The translations under genes and the position numbers were made by a program. A stretch of DNA of 64,000 nucleotides, from NCBI GenBank assembly GCA_002104945.1, contig MCFH01000071.1, positions 62,001 to 126,000 on the forward strand. Direction: 5' to 3'. The notes under the pieces were generated by a model. The model saw nothing but the letters and a program-made list of their open reading frames with translations, was not told the DNA's origin and searched no databases. This stretch comes from Piromyces finnis. Lineage: Eukaryota > Neocallimastigomycota > Neocallimastigomycetes > Neocallimastigales > Neocallimastigaceae. The first letter of the stretch is position 1, and every line of letters begins with the position of its first letter. This document shows positions 1 to 11,033 of this stretch, piece by piece.

Positions 1-2307
1 ACTTGAAATAGCAAAGTTAGGAATAAATTTTCTATAGTAGCTAACTAAGCCAAGGAAGGACCTAAGTTGAGTGACGTTTTTAGGAGTGTTCCAAGAAGCT
101 ATAGCAAGAACTTTAGAAGGCATAGGTTTAATACCATCTGCAGTAAGTACGTGACCAAGAACTTCAACGGAGTTTTTCCAAAAAGAACACTTATCAATAT
201 TAATAGAGAATTTATGCTCTCTTAGGATAATAAAAAGTTTTTCAAGGTCCTTTAAATGTTGTTTAAAGTTAGGAGAATAAACTAAAATATCATCCATGTA
301 AACAAATAGACAAGTACCGATAAGAGGCATAAGAATACGGTTCATTTCACGTTGGAAGGATGCGGGTGCATTAGTTAACCCGAATGGCATAACCTTAAAG
401 TTAAAATTACCAAACTTAGTAGTGAATGCTGTCTTTTCGATATCTTTGCTATTCATTGGAATTTGATGAAAACCAGAAAAAAGGTCAATAGCAGAGAAAT
501 ATTTTGCGCCATGAACAGATTCTAGTAGTTCATCAATAAATGGTAGAGCATACGCGTCTTTAATAGTAATTTGATTTAATTTTCTATAATCGACACACAT
601 ACGCCATTTACCATTTTTCTTTTTCACCATAACAACAGGGAATGACCATGGTGAATGGAAAGGTTCAATGAGACCGTGTTTCAATAGTTTCGAAATCTCT
701 TCTTTTAATGCTTGGGATTGAGCAAGAGATATCTTATAAGGTCTCAGTTTAATGGGTTTGGTGGATGTTAATTCAATAGAATGAGGTTCAGCATCAGCAA
801 CTGAAACATCATCAATGGAATCGATTAAAACATCCCTATAATTTTTTATTAAAGAATGAAGTTGAATTTGTTCATCCTTTGAGATAATATTATCAATATC
901 AGAAATATCTTTTAAGGAATTAATATTATTCATAATAGTAATATGATATAATTTATTTCCTTGCGATATGGAATCTGATGGTTGAGCAACCATAATAGAG
1001 GATCCATCAGTTTTCATATATAAAGCGTCGTCATCAGGATCTATATATAGCCTATGATCCTTTTGTGACTGGCGCCCAAGTATGATATCATAGCAGGAAT
1101 CTTCGTCTTCTAGGATCCAGAAGGTAGTACTTATTTTAAGCTTATCAAAACGAAGAACGAGACTTACTGCTTGATTAGTGGAGATGACTTGTTGGCTAGC
1201 TAGCTTGAAGAATGTTCTTTTAAAGTATTTAATTTTATGTTTCTTTGATATAATATCAAAGAAGGACTTAGTAATCACGTTGACATCAGAGCCTGTATCC
1301 ACTAACACTCTTACAATATTGTTGTCAAAAGAACCTATAACAGAAGCGATATTGACTTTATTAATGACGTTAATCTCATTACTAACATCAATGTTGTCAA
1401 CACTATTGTTAACATTATTGTTATTATCATCACCATCGACATCACCTTCGTTGATAATATTAATAAATGAACTAATATCATCATCATCAAGATCCAAATT
1501 TTGAATGGCGTTTATTTTTCTAACGTCATTAGGATCAAGTTTTAAGCCTTTCGCACAAAGTCTTCTAATGATAGGGCTAACAGCAAAGAGTTGTGCAAAG
1601 GTAATACCAGCGTTGGTATTATTGAGAGCATCATATACATCATACTCCTTATTTTTGCCAAGCATAATAATAGAACGTAAGAAGTCGTAATAGTTTCCTT
1701 TCAGCGACTTCTTACTTCCAATAACTTCTTCCTCTATATCATCTTGATTACTAGAGATATCCGGACCAGTTCTCTTTTTGTTTCTGGCTTCTTTATTTTT
1801 CTTCTTGGCAGAAGAGATATTCTTTCCTGCAATTACCGAGGGGTCTAGGATGTCCAGGCGGGAAGTAGTGGTATGAAAATTTGAATTTTTCTCGTTTTGA
1901 ATTTCTTGCTGTTCTTTCATCTGAGTGGCCTTTGTGTGTATTGGCAAGGGGTTTTCTCGAAGTTTCTTTTTCTTCGACTGAGTCACGTGATCCTCATCTT
2001 CACTTTCATCACTTTCTTCAGAACTTTTCCTCTTGAATGCGTAAATAAGGTTTTCGATGTCCTTATCATCGATTGTATTTGTCACGTGATTTTGTGTAAC
2101 ATCATCCTTATCTATGTCTTTGATTGGATCATCCACCAAAGGGTCAGAAAATTTTTCTTCAGAATTTGAAAATTTTTCTGTTTTATGTGAGTCATGTGTT
2201 TCATCAACATAAACTTGCTCGTTTATGTTATTGATATTGTGGGTTTGGTTATTATCAATTTTGGAGTTAGAAGGGGAAGATTGAGAACTTCCCCCATTTA
2301 ATTTAAA
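1..2307 (-). CDS. Pol polyprotein (protease - reverse transcriptase), partial
   Basis: Read in the -1 frame relative to gag, entered at the slippery site 2307-2301. It begins with a charged, Asn/Ser-rich linker, followed by a segment typical of fungal Ty3/gypsy pol (AGITFAQLFAVSP, about 1612-1574). The retropepsin active site VDTGSDVNVI starts at about 1302 (Asp-Thr-Gly codons 1299-1291). The RT catalytic YMDD is at 300-289 followed by ILVYS, and the RT thumb/connection FLGLVSYYRKFIPNFA is at 57-10. The frame is open at the window edge. Replication enzyme set for reverse transcription of the element RNA. Codon use is richer in G+C than the flanking LTR sequence. The family call is secure; integrity beyond the edge is unknown. 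Confidence 0.85.
2273..2307 (-). promoter_or_regulatory. -1 programmed ribosomal frameshift signal, gag/pol of element I
   Basis: On the minus strand the heptamer T TTA AAT (2307-2301) obeys X XXY YYZ in the gag frame and is followed at once by the gag stop TAA (2300-2298). After a 6-nt spacer (TAAATG, 2300-2295) there is a perfect 7-bp stem, GGGGAAG (2294-2288) with CTTCCCC (2279-2273), closing an 8-nt loop. The pol frame is exactly -1 to gag and is open from here. Confidence 0.8.
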
Positions 2308-3167
2308 TGGTTTTGGGAAAGGAGAGTAGCAATAAACTTATTCATATCTGACATTTCATTAGGGCAAAAACGAGCATCATGTCCTCTCTGATTACAGCGG
2401 TGACAGACATGAATTTTCATCTGGGCAAAACTCTTGGTCAGAGCCTCTAGATCGGATTCCTTAACGTCTTTTGTACCTCCTTGATTTTTATTGTTATTAC
2501 TACTACTACTGTTATTATTACTATTATTATTATTATAAGGCGATTTTTCATTGTTGGTAGTAGTTCTTTTCTTAAAGGAGCTATTGCTTTTGTTTCTTTT
2601 ATAGTTATAGTCGGTTTCGTCATCACTTTCATAAGCTGAGATGGTTTCTTCTGCTGTGATGGCGATTCTCATAGCGTCCTTTAAGGTTTTTGGTTGTTTA
2701 TTAATAAGAGAATTCATAATGGGAGTTCTCCTATTAAAGGCTTTAATGTAAAGGAAAACAAGTCTTTCTTCAGAAGGCTTATCCCTTTCTTTAATTTCTT
2801 TCAAGAGGTCATTGAAGGAACGATTGAATTCTCTAACTGAACTCTTGTTTATTTTAATTTTTTCTAGTTTATTGAGGTTCTTATTGGAAGTTTTATCATC
2901 CTCAAATAAGTTAGATATTTTATTGATAAATTCATTATAAGATAGGGATCTATCTTCATAATAAATATCGCTACAAAGATCCTTAGTTTTGTCCGAAGTA
3001 GCGATTAGAGCAACTCTTTTTTTTTCTTTTTCAGAAAGGTTTAAGTCCTCCAAGATATCTTCGAGTTCCATCTTCCATCTAAAGAACTTGGTAGTTTTCT
3101 TTCCGAGAGGGCTTATTTCTTTGGCCATACTTGCGGCTCTTTCAAAGTTATTCTTATCTTCGGACAT
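2298..3167 (-). CDS. Gag capsid/nucleocapsid protein of element I
   Basis: A 289-residue protein from ATG 3167 to TAA 2298. The middle (roughly residues 60-170) has the retrotransposon Gag look (FEDDKTSNKNLNKL..FNRSFNDLLKEI..RLVFLYIKAFN). A low-complexity Ser/Asn tract follows (about 205-235), then one zinc knuckle, CHRCNQRGHDARFC (CX2CX4HX4C), near residue 255. Gag packages the element RNA into virus-like particles. The last two sense codons form part of the slippery heptamer, so a fraction of ribosomes should continue into pol. The overlapping reading frames here are shadows. Confidence 0.85.
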   Translation of the reverse strand: MSEDKNNFERAASMAKEISPLGKKTTKFFRWKMELEDILEDLNLSEKEKKRVALIATSDKTKDLCSDIYYEDRSLSYNEFINKISNLFEDDKTSNKNLNKLEKIKINKSSVREFNRSFNDLLKEIKERDKPSEERLVFLYIKAFNRRTPIMNSLINKQPKTLKDAMRIAITAEETISAYESDDETDYNYKRNKSNSSFKKRTTTNNEKSPYNNNNSNNNSSSSNNNKNQGGTKDVKESDLEALTKSFAQMKIHVCHRCNQRGHDARFCPNEMSDMNKFIATLLSQNHLN

Positions 3168-3290
3168 ATTTATTAATTTAATTAAATAAATATGCTATAT
3201 ATATAAGTAAACAGGAATTTTATATTTTTGGCTATCCCACGGGACGACTGAGGTTCTCCACCACTTGATAACGGATTGGTAGTTATATTA

Positions 3291-3888
3291 CAACTTTTTA
3301 ACTACTTCTTCTGTTATCTTATATTGTTTTATCTCGACAGCTATTGTACGAGCTTTAACAATATCTACTAGTTTTATTAATTTATTTTTAAGTTATTTTA
3401 TAATTTTAATAGTTTTATTATTTTAATAATATTTATATAGAATAATAACACCAGATTTATTCTATAAAATATTATTTATTATTAACACAATAATTACAAA
3501 TTAGACAAGTTTAATTTCGTTTTTATATTTTCTTTTATTTATTGTTCTTACGCTCTTTTTAACAATAATTTTTATTATATAAAAACTTATTTTTGTCTTT
3601 TAAATATTATTATGTATTCACTAATTAATTATATTAACTATTATTAAAATTTAACTTATTATTAGTAATCTAAGTCTTCTCATTTTCTACTAAAAAATAT
3701 TATTATTCTTTATAATAAAAATTATTTTTATAATTTAACCCAATCAAATATATAAATTTATAAAATATTTGATTTTATGTAAATTATATTTTTATAATAA
3801 ACTATATAAAATTATTTAATAATTATTTTATAATAAAATTTTCTACTAATATCAAATGTATAATATATTTATAATTATTATTTATCAT
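3291..3888. other. AT-rich stretch, presumed 5' LTR of element I
   Basis: No ORF and no repeat of another part of the window was found. By position it should hold the 5' LTR of element I, but without a second copy I cannot mark its ends. No exact complement of a candidate primer site was found, unlike in the other families. Confidence 0.3.
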
Positions 3889-4384
3889 TGTAAGAAATAT
3901 TTGTGGCCATAAGTTTGCCCACAAATATTTCAATTGAAACCATATATTCTGGTCACCATTTATTGGCCAGATATATGTATAATCATATATTAATGGTTAT
4001 TAATTAAATAGGAAGTTTATTTGCTTTACCCAATCAAGTGGTAAAGAAAATAAACTCATATAGTTAAATAGTATAGTTAAAACTAACGTTAAATACTTTA
4101 GCGTTAGTATTAAAGTAAATTAGTAACTATAATAATAATTAATGTATTATAATTATACTAAATAAATAAAAGATATAATTAAAATTAATTATTTTAGTAA
4201 ATTTATTTCATAATAATATTTATATATACTTGTATTTATTCTTGTGTTATAATATTTATTTTCTTTCTTTTATTATTTTTTATAAAACTTTATTTAGTTA
4301 TTAACTCGTATAGAGAGGTAATAACTAACTTAATTAACTAAATTATATAACTTATTAACTAATATTATAAAAACACTTTTTACA
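3889..4384 (+). repeat. LTR family A, copy 1
   Basis: A 496-bp LTR from TGTAAGAAATATTTG to TTTTTACA, near-identical to 6539-7034 and inverted at 8630-9125. It opens with a 13-bp hairpin (GAAATATTTGTGG/CCACAAATATTTC). The flanks (ATCAT / TTTAT) are not a target duplication, so this copy is probably rearranged or truncated at one side. Confidence 0.8.
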
Positions 4385-4389
4385 TTTAT

Positions 4390-5023
4390 TGTCAAAAAGC
4401 GATTTTTTATTAAAGGAAAGTGTGGTAAGCACACTAGTTATATTAATTAATAAATATAATACGCTTTCCTATTGAAGGCGTAAAGCTAATAATATTTATA
4501 TAAAGAAAATTAAATAATATTTTTATTTTAGCAATAACTTAATATCATCATATATTAAGTTATTAAAAATATTAAAATTTTTATAGTTTTAGGTTTTATA
4601 GGAGTTTATAAATTTTATTAACTTTAAGTTAAAAAATTACTAACGCTAAAGCTTCGTAATTTTTGTCAATTTTTGTTCTTTTTATACATGAACAATTTTA
4701 ATTATTACATTTTTTAATTTTAATTAATTATTATCTAATTATAAAATATTTAATTTTTATAAATTAATAATTAATATAATTATTGTAAATAGTTAATAAA
4801 TTTAAATTAAAATTTTTAATAATAAAATTTTAATAATTTTAAAAAATTTAATAATTTCAAATATTAGAAATTTTATACTTTGAAATTTTTTAATAAAAAT
4901 TTAAAAAATAAATTTTTTCAAATTTTCAAATTTTCAAATTTTCAAATTTTCAAATTTTAAAAAAATTTTTAATTTTTTCCATGTGTCCAAATTTTTTAAA
5001 TTTTTATATATGTTATTGTGACA
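4390..5023 (+). repeat. LTR family B, copy 1
   Basis: Starts TGTCAAAAAGCG and ends TGTGACA; matches 10405-10973 over nearly its whole length, with extra TTTTCAAA units at about 4915-4955. It lies 5 bp after LTR A. The motif CTTTAGCGTTAGT occurs at 4639-4651 on the minus strand. The exact 3' boundary is uncertain because LTR J was inserted a few bases beyond. Confidence 0.7.
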
Positions 5024-5029
5024 ATTTGT

Positions 5030-5656
5030 TGTAAGAAATTAGATTTATTTTGTAATAAATAATCTATATTTCTTATTAAAATTAATTTATTATATTTTTT
5101 ATTTAACCTTTAATATTTTATTAAATTTTATTAAATTTTATTATAATACATAATGTATTTTAAATGTAATGTAAATTATTGTATTTAGAAAAAATCGATT
5201 ATTAGAATTTTCCCGAATCCATTCGGTTTTATCTAATAATACGATGATTGATAAGAATAGATTATCAATCAAAACTTTTCTAGTTTTTTCTTCTAATCTT
5301 TTTCTAGAAAAGAAATTTATTAAGATTAGAACTTTCTTTTATTCTTTAAGTTTTTATATAAAAAGACCTCTTGAGTTTCATTTGAAAATCAAGAGTTATT
5401 ATTATAAGAAATTATAATAAATAACATAAATAAATTGATACACTTTTAACATTAATAAAACATTCTTATAATAAAAAATATTTTAAACCCTAACACAAAC
5501 GTTATTTATAGGCTCTTATAATAAACTTGATAAGTATATTTTTCTTTATTTTAATAAATAGTTTCCTTATCATTATCTCATTTTAACAATTAGTGTTAAA
5601 ATGTAGCTAATAATTTTATTATGTGAAATATTAATGCATATAATAAAATTATTACA
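5030..5656 (+). repeat. Solo LTR family J with target duplication TTTGT
   Basis: A 627-bp LTR, TGTAAGAAATTAG...AAATTATTACA, flanked by the direct repeat TTTGT (5025-5029 and 5657-5661). A diverged inverted relative lies at 7432-8060. It contains the CTCTTGA..TCAAGAG hairpin at 5368-5395. No internal region, so a solo LTR left by LTR-LTR recombination. Confidence 0.75.
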
Positions 5657-5709
5657 TTTGTTGTGTAAGAATTTAATATATAATTTTAATTATATATGTA
5701 CATTCTTAA

Positions 5710-7430
5710 CTTGTCAAGAATAGAAGACGATTAAAAAATATATTAAATATTCAAATAAACAATTTAAAAATCAAATTTATATTTCAAAAATTATAAAACA
5801 CTTTTAAAAATAATTAAAAAAGATCACTTGGAAAAATTTAATATTGAAAAGGTTAAGGATCACAAAAATTTAATTTTCAATAAATTAACCCTTGAGAAGA
5901 AAATGTACTATACGAAACTAGTGATAACTTATGAATCTCGTGTCCTATTTTCCTTTTCTAGAGACTTCAAACCAATTTTATTAGAAAGTACTGGTTGAGA
6001 TCTATATTCTCACAAATTTTCAGCTAATTTAGACCACTAGTTCTTGAGATATAGCTATTTAAAGAATTAATTAGTTCCAATAAATATATAATAATATATA
6101 TTAAAATGATTAATATTAATTTATATAATTAAAGTCATTATTCAAGTCATCCAACTTTCTATAAATAATTCAATTTAAAAATTCTCCATTATTATTAAAT
6201 AAGGTTAGATAATAAATATTCTTGATTATAAACCTAATCAATTATAAAAATTAATTAATAATTTTTCAAATAATTTTGATTAATAACCTCAATCATAATC
6301 AAACCAAAAAACCTTTGGATCAAAAATCATTAATTATAATTATTAATTAATTGATCATGAGAATATATAATTAGTATCAGTAATTGTTATTCTCAATTTA
6401 TAATATTAAATATTTACAATTTAAAATGGTTAAACAATACTTTTATTTTAAAAGTAATTTAAAAGATTAATCTTAAGGTCTATCATATGAATTCATATTA
6501 TTAATATCAATATCAATTATTAATATTTTAATTATTTTTGTAAGAAATATTTGTGGCCATAAGTTTGCCCACAAATATTTCAATTGAAACCATATATTCT
6601 GGTCATCATTTATTGGCCAAATATATGTATAACCATATATTAATGGTTATTAATTAAATAGGAAGTTTATTTGCTTTACCCAATCAAGTGGTAAAGAAAA
6701 TAAACTCATATAGTTAAATAGTATAGTCAAAACTAACGTTAAATACTTTAGCGTTAGTATTAAAGTAAATTAATAGCTATAATAATAATTAATGTAGATA
6801 ATTATAATAAATAAATAAAAGATATAATTAAAATATAATTATTTAAGTAAAAGTTATTTCATAAAATATTTATATAAGTGTTTATATTTATTTTAGTGTT
6901 ATAATATTTATTTTCTTTCTTTTATTATTTTTTATAAAACTTTATTTAGTAATTAACTCGTCTAGAGAGGTAATAACTAACTTAATTAACTAATTATATA
7001 ACTTATTAACTAATTTTATAAAAAACCTTTTACAATTTTATTTTATCTTTATTATTAATATCAATATTAATATCAATGTAATTTTATTATATGTAAGAAA
7101 AAAGTATTTAAACAAAGAATTGAAATCAATCTTGAAATTCTTTGTAAGATTATTAATTATTAATTATTAATTATAATATAACTTAATAAATATTATCTTA
7201 ATAAATAAATAATTAATAAACAAATTTCATAATTAAATTATATTAAAATTTTTATTTTAAATATAAAAACCTATTTAATTTTAAATTAGTATTAATTAAA
7301 TTCTTAATAAGTTTTGAAGAAAAGATTTAATAATAAATAAGTTTAATATTTTATTAGTAAATTAAGTTATATTATATAAAACGTTCTGACCAAGTTACAT
7401 ATCAATCCTAGCTCACTCAACATAACTACA
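5710..7430 (+). repeat. Diverged LTR related to family C, interrupted by a solo LTR A
   Basis: Begins near 5710 with TGTCAAGAATAGAAGACG and follows the same order of landmarks as LTR C (GGTTAAG/TTAACCCTT pair, 'ctcgtgtcc', 'gagatat', a TTTGTAAGATTATT site near 7142), at low identity. It is split by LTR A at 6539-7034. The right end is not sharply defined. Confidence 0.45.
6539..7034 (+). repeat. Solo LTR family A with target duplication ATTTT
   Basis: 496 bp, TGTAAGAAATATTTG...CCTTTTACA, with the direct repeat ATTTT at 6534-6538 and 7035-7039. Nearly identical to 3889-4384. Carries CTTTAGCGTTAGT near 6746-6758. Inserted into an older C-like LTR. Confidence 0.85.
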
Positions 7431-7431
7431 A

Positions 7432-8060
7432 TGTAATAATACACTGTAAGTAATATAATAATATAACTATATTCACAAAATGAGTAATACGTATCTTTAA
7501 TGTTTTGTTTTATTCTTATTTTTAAATTTTTGAATAATAATTTTTTTAAAAAATTTTATTAAAACTTCTCTTAATAAGTTTTGAGTTTATTTTTTCTTAC
7601 AAAGAAAAAATAATAACTCTTGAATTTTTTAATTAAATTCAAGAGTTGTTTTATTTATAAGAATTTTAAAATTTTGGGTTAAATTAAAAAATTTTCTAGT
7701 CTGACAAATAAATCTTCTAGGGAAAGACTAGATAAGAAAACCCTAGAAGGATTTCGATTAATAATCTATTCTTATTAATCACCGAATAATTAAATCAAAA
7801 CCTATTTGTGATAGGAAAAATATTTAATATCCGGTTCCTATCAATTTTACTTTAATTTTAATTTAGATAATAAAATATACTAAATAATTAAATAAAATGT
7901 TTAATATAATTTAAAATAAAACTACAATTTAATTTACATTACACATATTACATAATAAGGATTGTTACATTTATAAAATATTAATAAAATAAAACATGAA
8001 AAATGTATACATTTTAATAAGAAATATAGAATTACTTAAGTTTAATTCTAATTTCTTACA
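7432..8060 (-). repeat. LTR family J, inverted diverged copy
   Basis: On the minus strand it runs TGTAAGAAATTAG...TATTATTACA, parallel to 5030-5656, with the same ordered landmarks (TTCTTATTAAAAT, GAATAGATTATTAATC, the CTCTTGAATTT/AAATTCAAGAG hairpin at 7616-7646). The flanks TACAA and TTGTG are not duplicated. Confidence 0.6.
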
Positions 8061-8629
8061 TTGTGATACGTTACCTCTATAAAAATAAGAAATTAGCATA
8101 AACTCTAGGAAAAAAATAATTTAGGTTAGAAAATAATAATAATATAATATTGTAGAATTAATCATCAATGTACATTAACGTACATAGTTAATAATAGTAA
8201 TAATTATAATATAATAATATAGCGGAGTTATAGGAAAAATAATAAAAAATAGTATAAAAAAATATAAGAGAAAAAGGAAGGATTGAGAGGAAAAATAATT
8301 AGTTTAGTTTAAGGATATTTTTGGAAGAGAATTATTTAAAAGGGTCTAAATAATTCTATTAGGTTATATTATTTGTTATTAAAAAATAAATTATTCTTAT
8401 TCTTTTAATTGTAAACCTTTTAATTCATTAATTATAAATAAAGATTAAAGATAAAACAAAGACATTATATAAATTATATGTCTCTTTCTTTCAATTTTAT
8501 TTATTAAAAGTATTGAAATTGTTATTATTAACTTCTTTATTAGAATATATTCTTTTAGAATTTCCTTATTTGCTTTGTCCTAAAATAAATAAATTATTTT
8601 GTGGTACTTTATGAAAATATTGTATCATT
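8061..8629. other. AT-rich spacer without recognised feature
   Basis: No ORF and no match to other parts of the window was seen between the two inverted LTRs. Confidence 0.4.
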
Positions 8630-9125
8630 TGTAAAAAGTTTTTTATATTATTAGTTAATAAGTTATATAATTAGTTAATTAAGTTAGTTATTACCTCTCT
8701 ATACGAGTTAATAACTAAATAAAGTTTTATAAAAAAATAATAAAAGAAAGAAAATAAATATTATAACACTAAAATAAATATAAACACTTATAAATATTTT
8801 ATGAAATAATTTTTACTTAAATAATTATATTTTAATTATATCTTTTATTTATTTATTATTATTATAGTACATTAATTATTATTATAGCTATTAATTTACT
8901 TTAATACTAATGTTAAAGTATTTAACGTTAGTTTTAACTATACTATTTAACTATATGAGTTTATTTTCTTTACCACTTGATTGGGTAAAGCAAATAAACT
9001 TTCTATTTAATTAATAACCATTAATATATGGTTATACTTATATCTGGCCAATAAATGGTGACCAGAATATATGGTTTCAATTGAAATATTTGTGGGCAAA
9101 CTTATGGCCACAAATATTTCTTACA
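8630..9125 (-). repeat. LTR family A, inverted copy
   Basis: 496 bp, exact family A ends on the minus strand (9125 TGTAAGAAATATTTG to 8630). Slightly diverged (the CTTTAGCGTTAGT motif reads CTTTAACATTAGT here). No target duplication (TCATT / ATGTT). Confidence 0.8.
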
Positions 9126-9131
9126 ATGTTG

Positions 9132-9638
9132 TGTAAGAAGTTACTTATAAATAAATTATAAATAACTTCATCTACAAATTAATAATAATTAAATATTACT
9201 AATTTGAGAAAGAAAATAAAAACATTAATGTCGAGTTTATTATATAAAAATACTAATAAACAAAATATTAAATATTAACACTTAAATATAAAAACACACG
9301 TTAAATAAACATTATTTTTAAAAATAATTAATACTTTATTTATTAATAAATTTATATAATAATAACTCTTGATTTCTCAAAAGAGAATCAAGATTATTCT
9401 TTTATAGTAATTTAATACATTATACATGGATTGGTTAAAATGATACAACTAAATTAATGTAATAAAGCAATGTATTTAATTAATGTATTTAATTAATGTA
9501 TCAAATTATGTATTAAATAGTGTATTAAATAATGTGTTAAATTAATGTATTAAACAATAAATAATAATAAATATTATAATAAATATTAATTAATAAGAAA
9601 ATAGATAAATTATATAGAATTTATCTATGTTTCTTACA
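9132..9638 (+). repeat. Solo LTR family D with target duplication TGTTG
   Basis: 507 bp, TGTAAGAAGTTAC...TATGTTTCTTACA, flanked by TGTTG at 9127-9131 and 9639-9643. A second copy at 22505-24010 is split by LTR C. Contains a CTTGATT/AATCAAG hairpin (9368-9393) and a short tandem run of AATGTATTTAATT-like units (9459-9550). Confidence 0.85.
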
Positions 9639-9643
9639 TGTTG

Positions 9644-9830
9644 ATACAAGATGCATAGAAAAATATAATATTTTAAATATTTTATGAATAATATCTAATC
9701 CTTTTATAAATTGTATATTAATTACTAGTGTTAACAATAATTAAACTATATTAGTATAAATTATTATGACGCAAATGTTACACATATATTAGAATAATTA
9801 ATTACACAAGAAATGAAAAGATATAAAAAT
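9644..9830 (+). repeat. Repeat E, copy 1 (probable Ty1/copia LTR end)
   Basis: GATGCATAGAAAAATATAAT... through GACGCAAATGTTACACAT matches 18452-18625 almost base for base. The second copy sits directly in front of the Ty1/copia relic, so E is probably the 3' part of that element's LTR. Confidence 0.5.
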
Positions 9831-10404
9831 AGTGAAAAAGAACAAGATATAAAAGAGAGAACTTTTCATTTATAAATAATATTTGATATTTTAGTTTTAA
9901 GTATAAGTTCTATCTTATTTTATTTTAGTTACAGTTTATTTTAGTTTTAGGTCACTAATTACGTATTTAGTATTTATTATATTTAATTCAGTTTAAAATA
10001 TTAATTATAAAAGAAAAGAATAATTATTGTTTATTTTTATTATTTCAAAAAGTTATATTTTATTATTAATAAGAATTTTATCAACATATTTTTATATTTA
10101 CATTTTATATTTAAGTATTTATATTTATTAAACAATAACTTTCGATTCTACTAGTATTGAATGTTATTAAGGTTATAATCATAATAATAATAATAATTAA
10201 ATAAAGAAACTTTAAACCAAAATCTATTTAATTATATTATTATAAAATTTATTATTTTTATTATTTGTTTTTATTATTTATTTTTATTATTATAAAATAG
10301 AAATAAATACAATATTATCTAATATATTATTCAACTCTCATTCCCTATTGCTAAGGTTCACAATTATATTTTATTTATGGTGTTTTTGAAATATATTGCA
10401 TCAG
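9831..10404. other. AT-rich spacer without recognised feature
   Basis: No ORF, RNA gene or clear repeat seen; simple ATT/AAT-rich sequence. Confidence 0.4.
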
Positions 10405-10973
10405 TGTCAAAAAGCGATTTTTTATTAAAGAAAAGTGTGGTAAGCACACTAGTTATATTAATTAATAAATATAATACGCTTTCCTATTGAAGGCGTAAAG
10501 CTAATATATTTATATAAAGAAAATTAAATAATATTTTTATTTTAGCAATAACTTAATATCAGCATATATTAAGTTATTAAAAATATTAAAGTTTTTAAAG
10601 TTTTAGGTTTTATAGGAGTTTATAAATTCTATTAACTTTAAGTTAAAAAATTACTAACGCTAAAGCTTCGTAATTTTTGTTAATTTTTGTTCTTTTTATA
10701 CATGAACAATTTTAATTATTACATTTTTTTAATTTTAATTAATTATTGTCTAATTATAAAATATTTAATTTTTATAAATTAATAATTAATATAATTATTG
10801 TAAATAGTTAATAAATTTAAATTAAAATTTTTAATAATAAAATTTTAATAATTTTAAAAAAATTTAATAATTTCAAATATTAGAAATTTTATACTTTGAA
10901 ATTTTTTAATAAAAATTTTTAATTTTTTCCATGTGTCCAAATTTTTTAAATTTTTATATATGTTATTGTGACA
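10405..10973 (+). repeat. LTR family B, copy 2
   Basis: TGTCAAAAAGCG...TTGTGACA, second copy of 4390-5023, shorter by the TTTTCAAA array. CTTTAGCGTTAGT on the minus strand at 10653-10665. Flanks (ATCAG / ATTTT) are not duplicated. The downstream 60 bp lead into LTR C. Confidence 0.75.
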
Positions 10974-11033
10974 ATTTTTTGTTGATACAATAGTAAATGT
11001 AAAATAAGCTAAACTAAGTTCAGGTTTGTATAC

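Larger units (their letters stand above)
1..3290 (-). mobile_element. Ty3/gypsy retrotransposon ('element I'), cut by the left edge
   Basis: Minus-strand element seen from its leader through gag, protease and part of reverse transcriptase; RNase H, integrase and the 3' LTR lie beyond position 1. Gag and pol are in different frames and are linked by a -1 frameshift signal at 2307-2273. I translated pol from 2301 to about 1290 and saw no stop; the RT motifs near 300 and 60 are in the same frame, so the element may be functional. Its 5' LTR must lie above about 3230, but no second copy is visible to define its ends. Confidence 0.85.

Noticed and set aside
3230-3300. A tRNA primer site in element I, TGGTGGAGAACC on the minus strand near 3266
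   Set aside because: The presumed tRNA end does not fit a T-loop consensus, and the sequence before it does not end in CA as an LTR would.
3884-4389. Target duplication around LTR A copy 1 and LTR B copy 1
   Set aside because: Flanking 5-mers (ATCAT/TTTAT, TTTAT/ATTTG) do not match; I do not claim intact insertions there.
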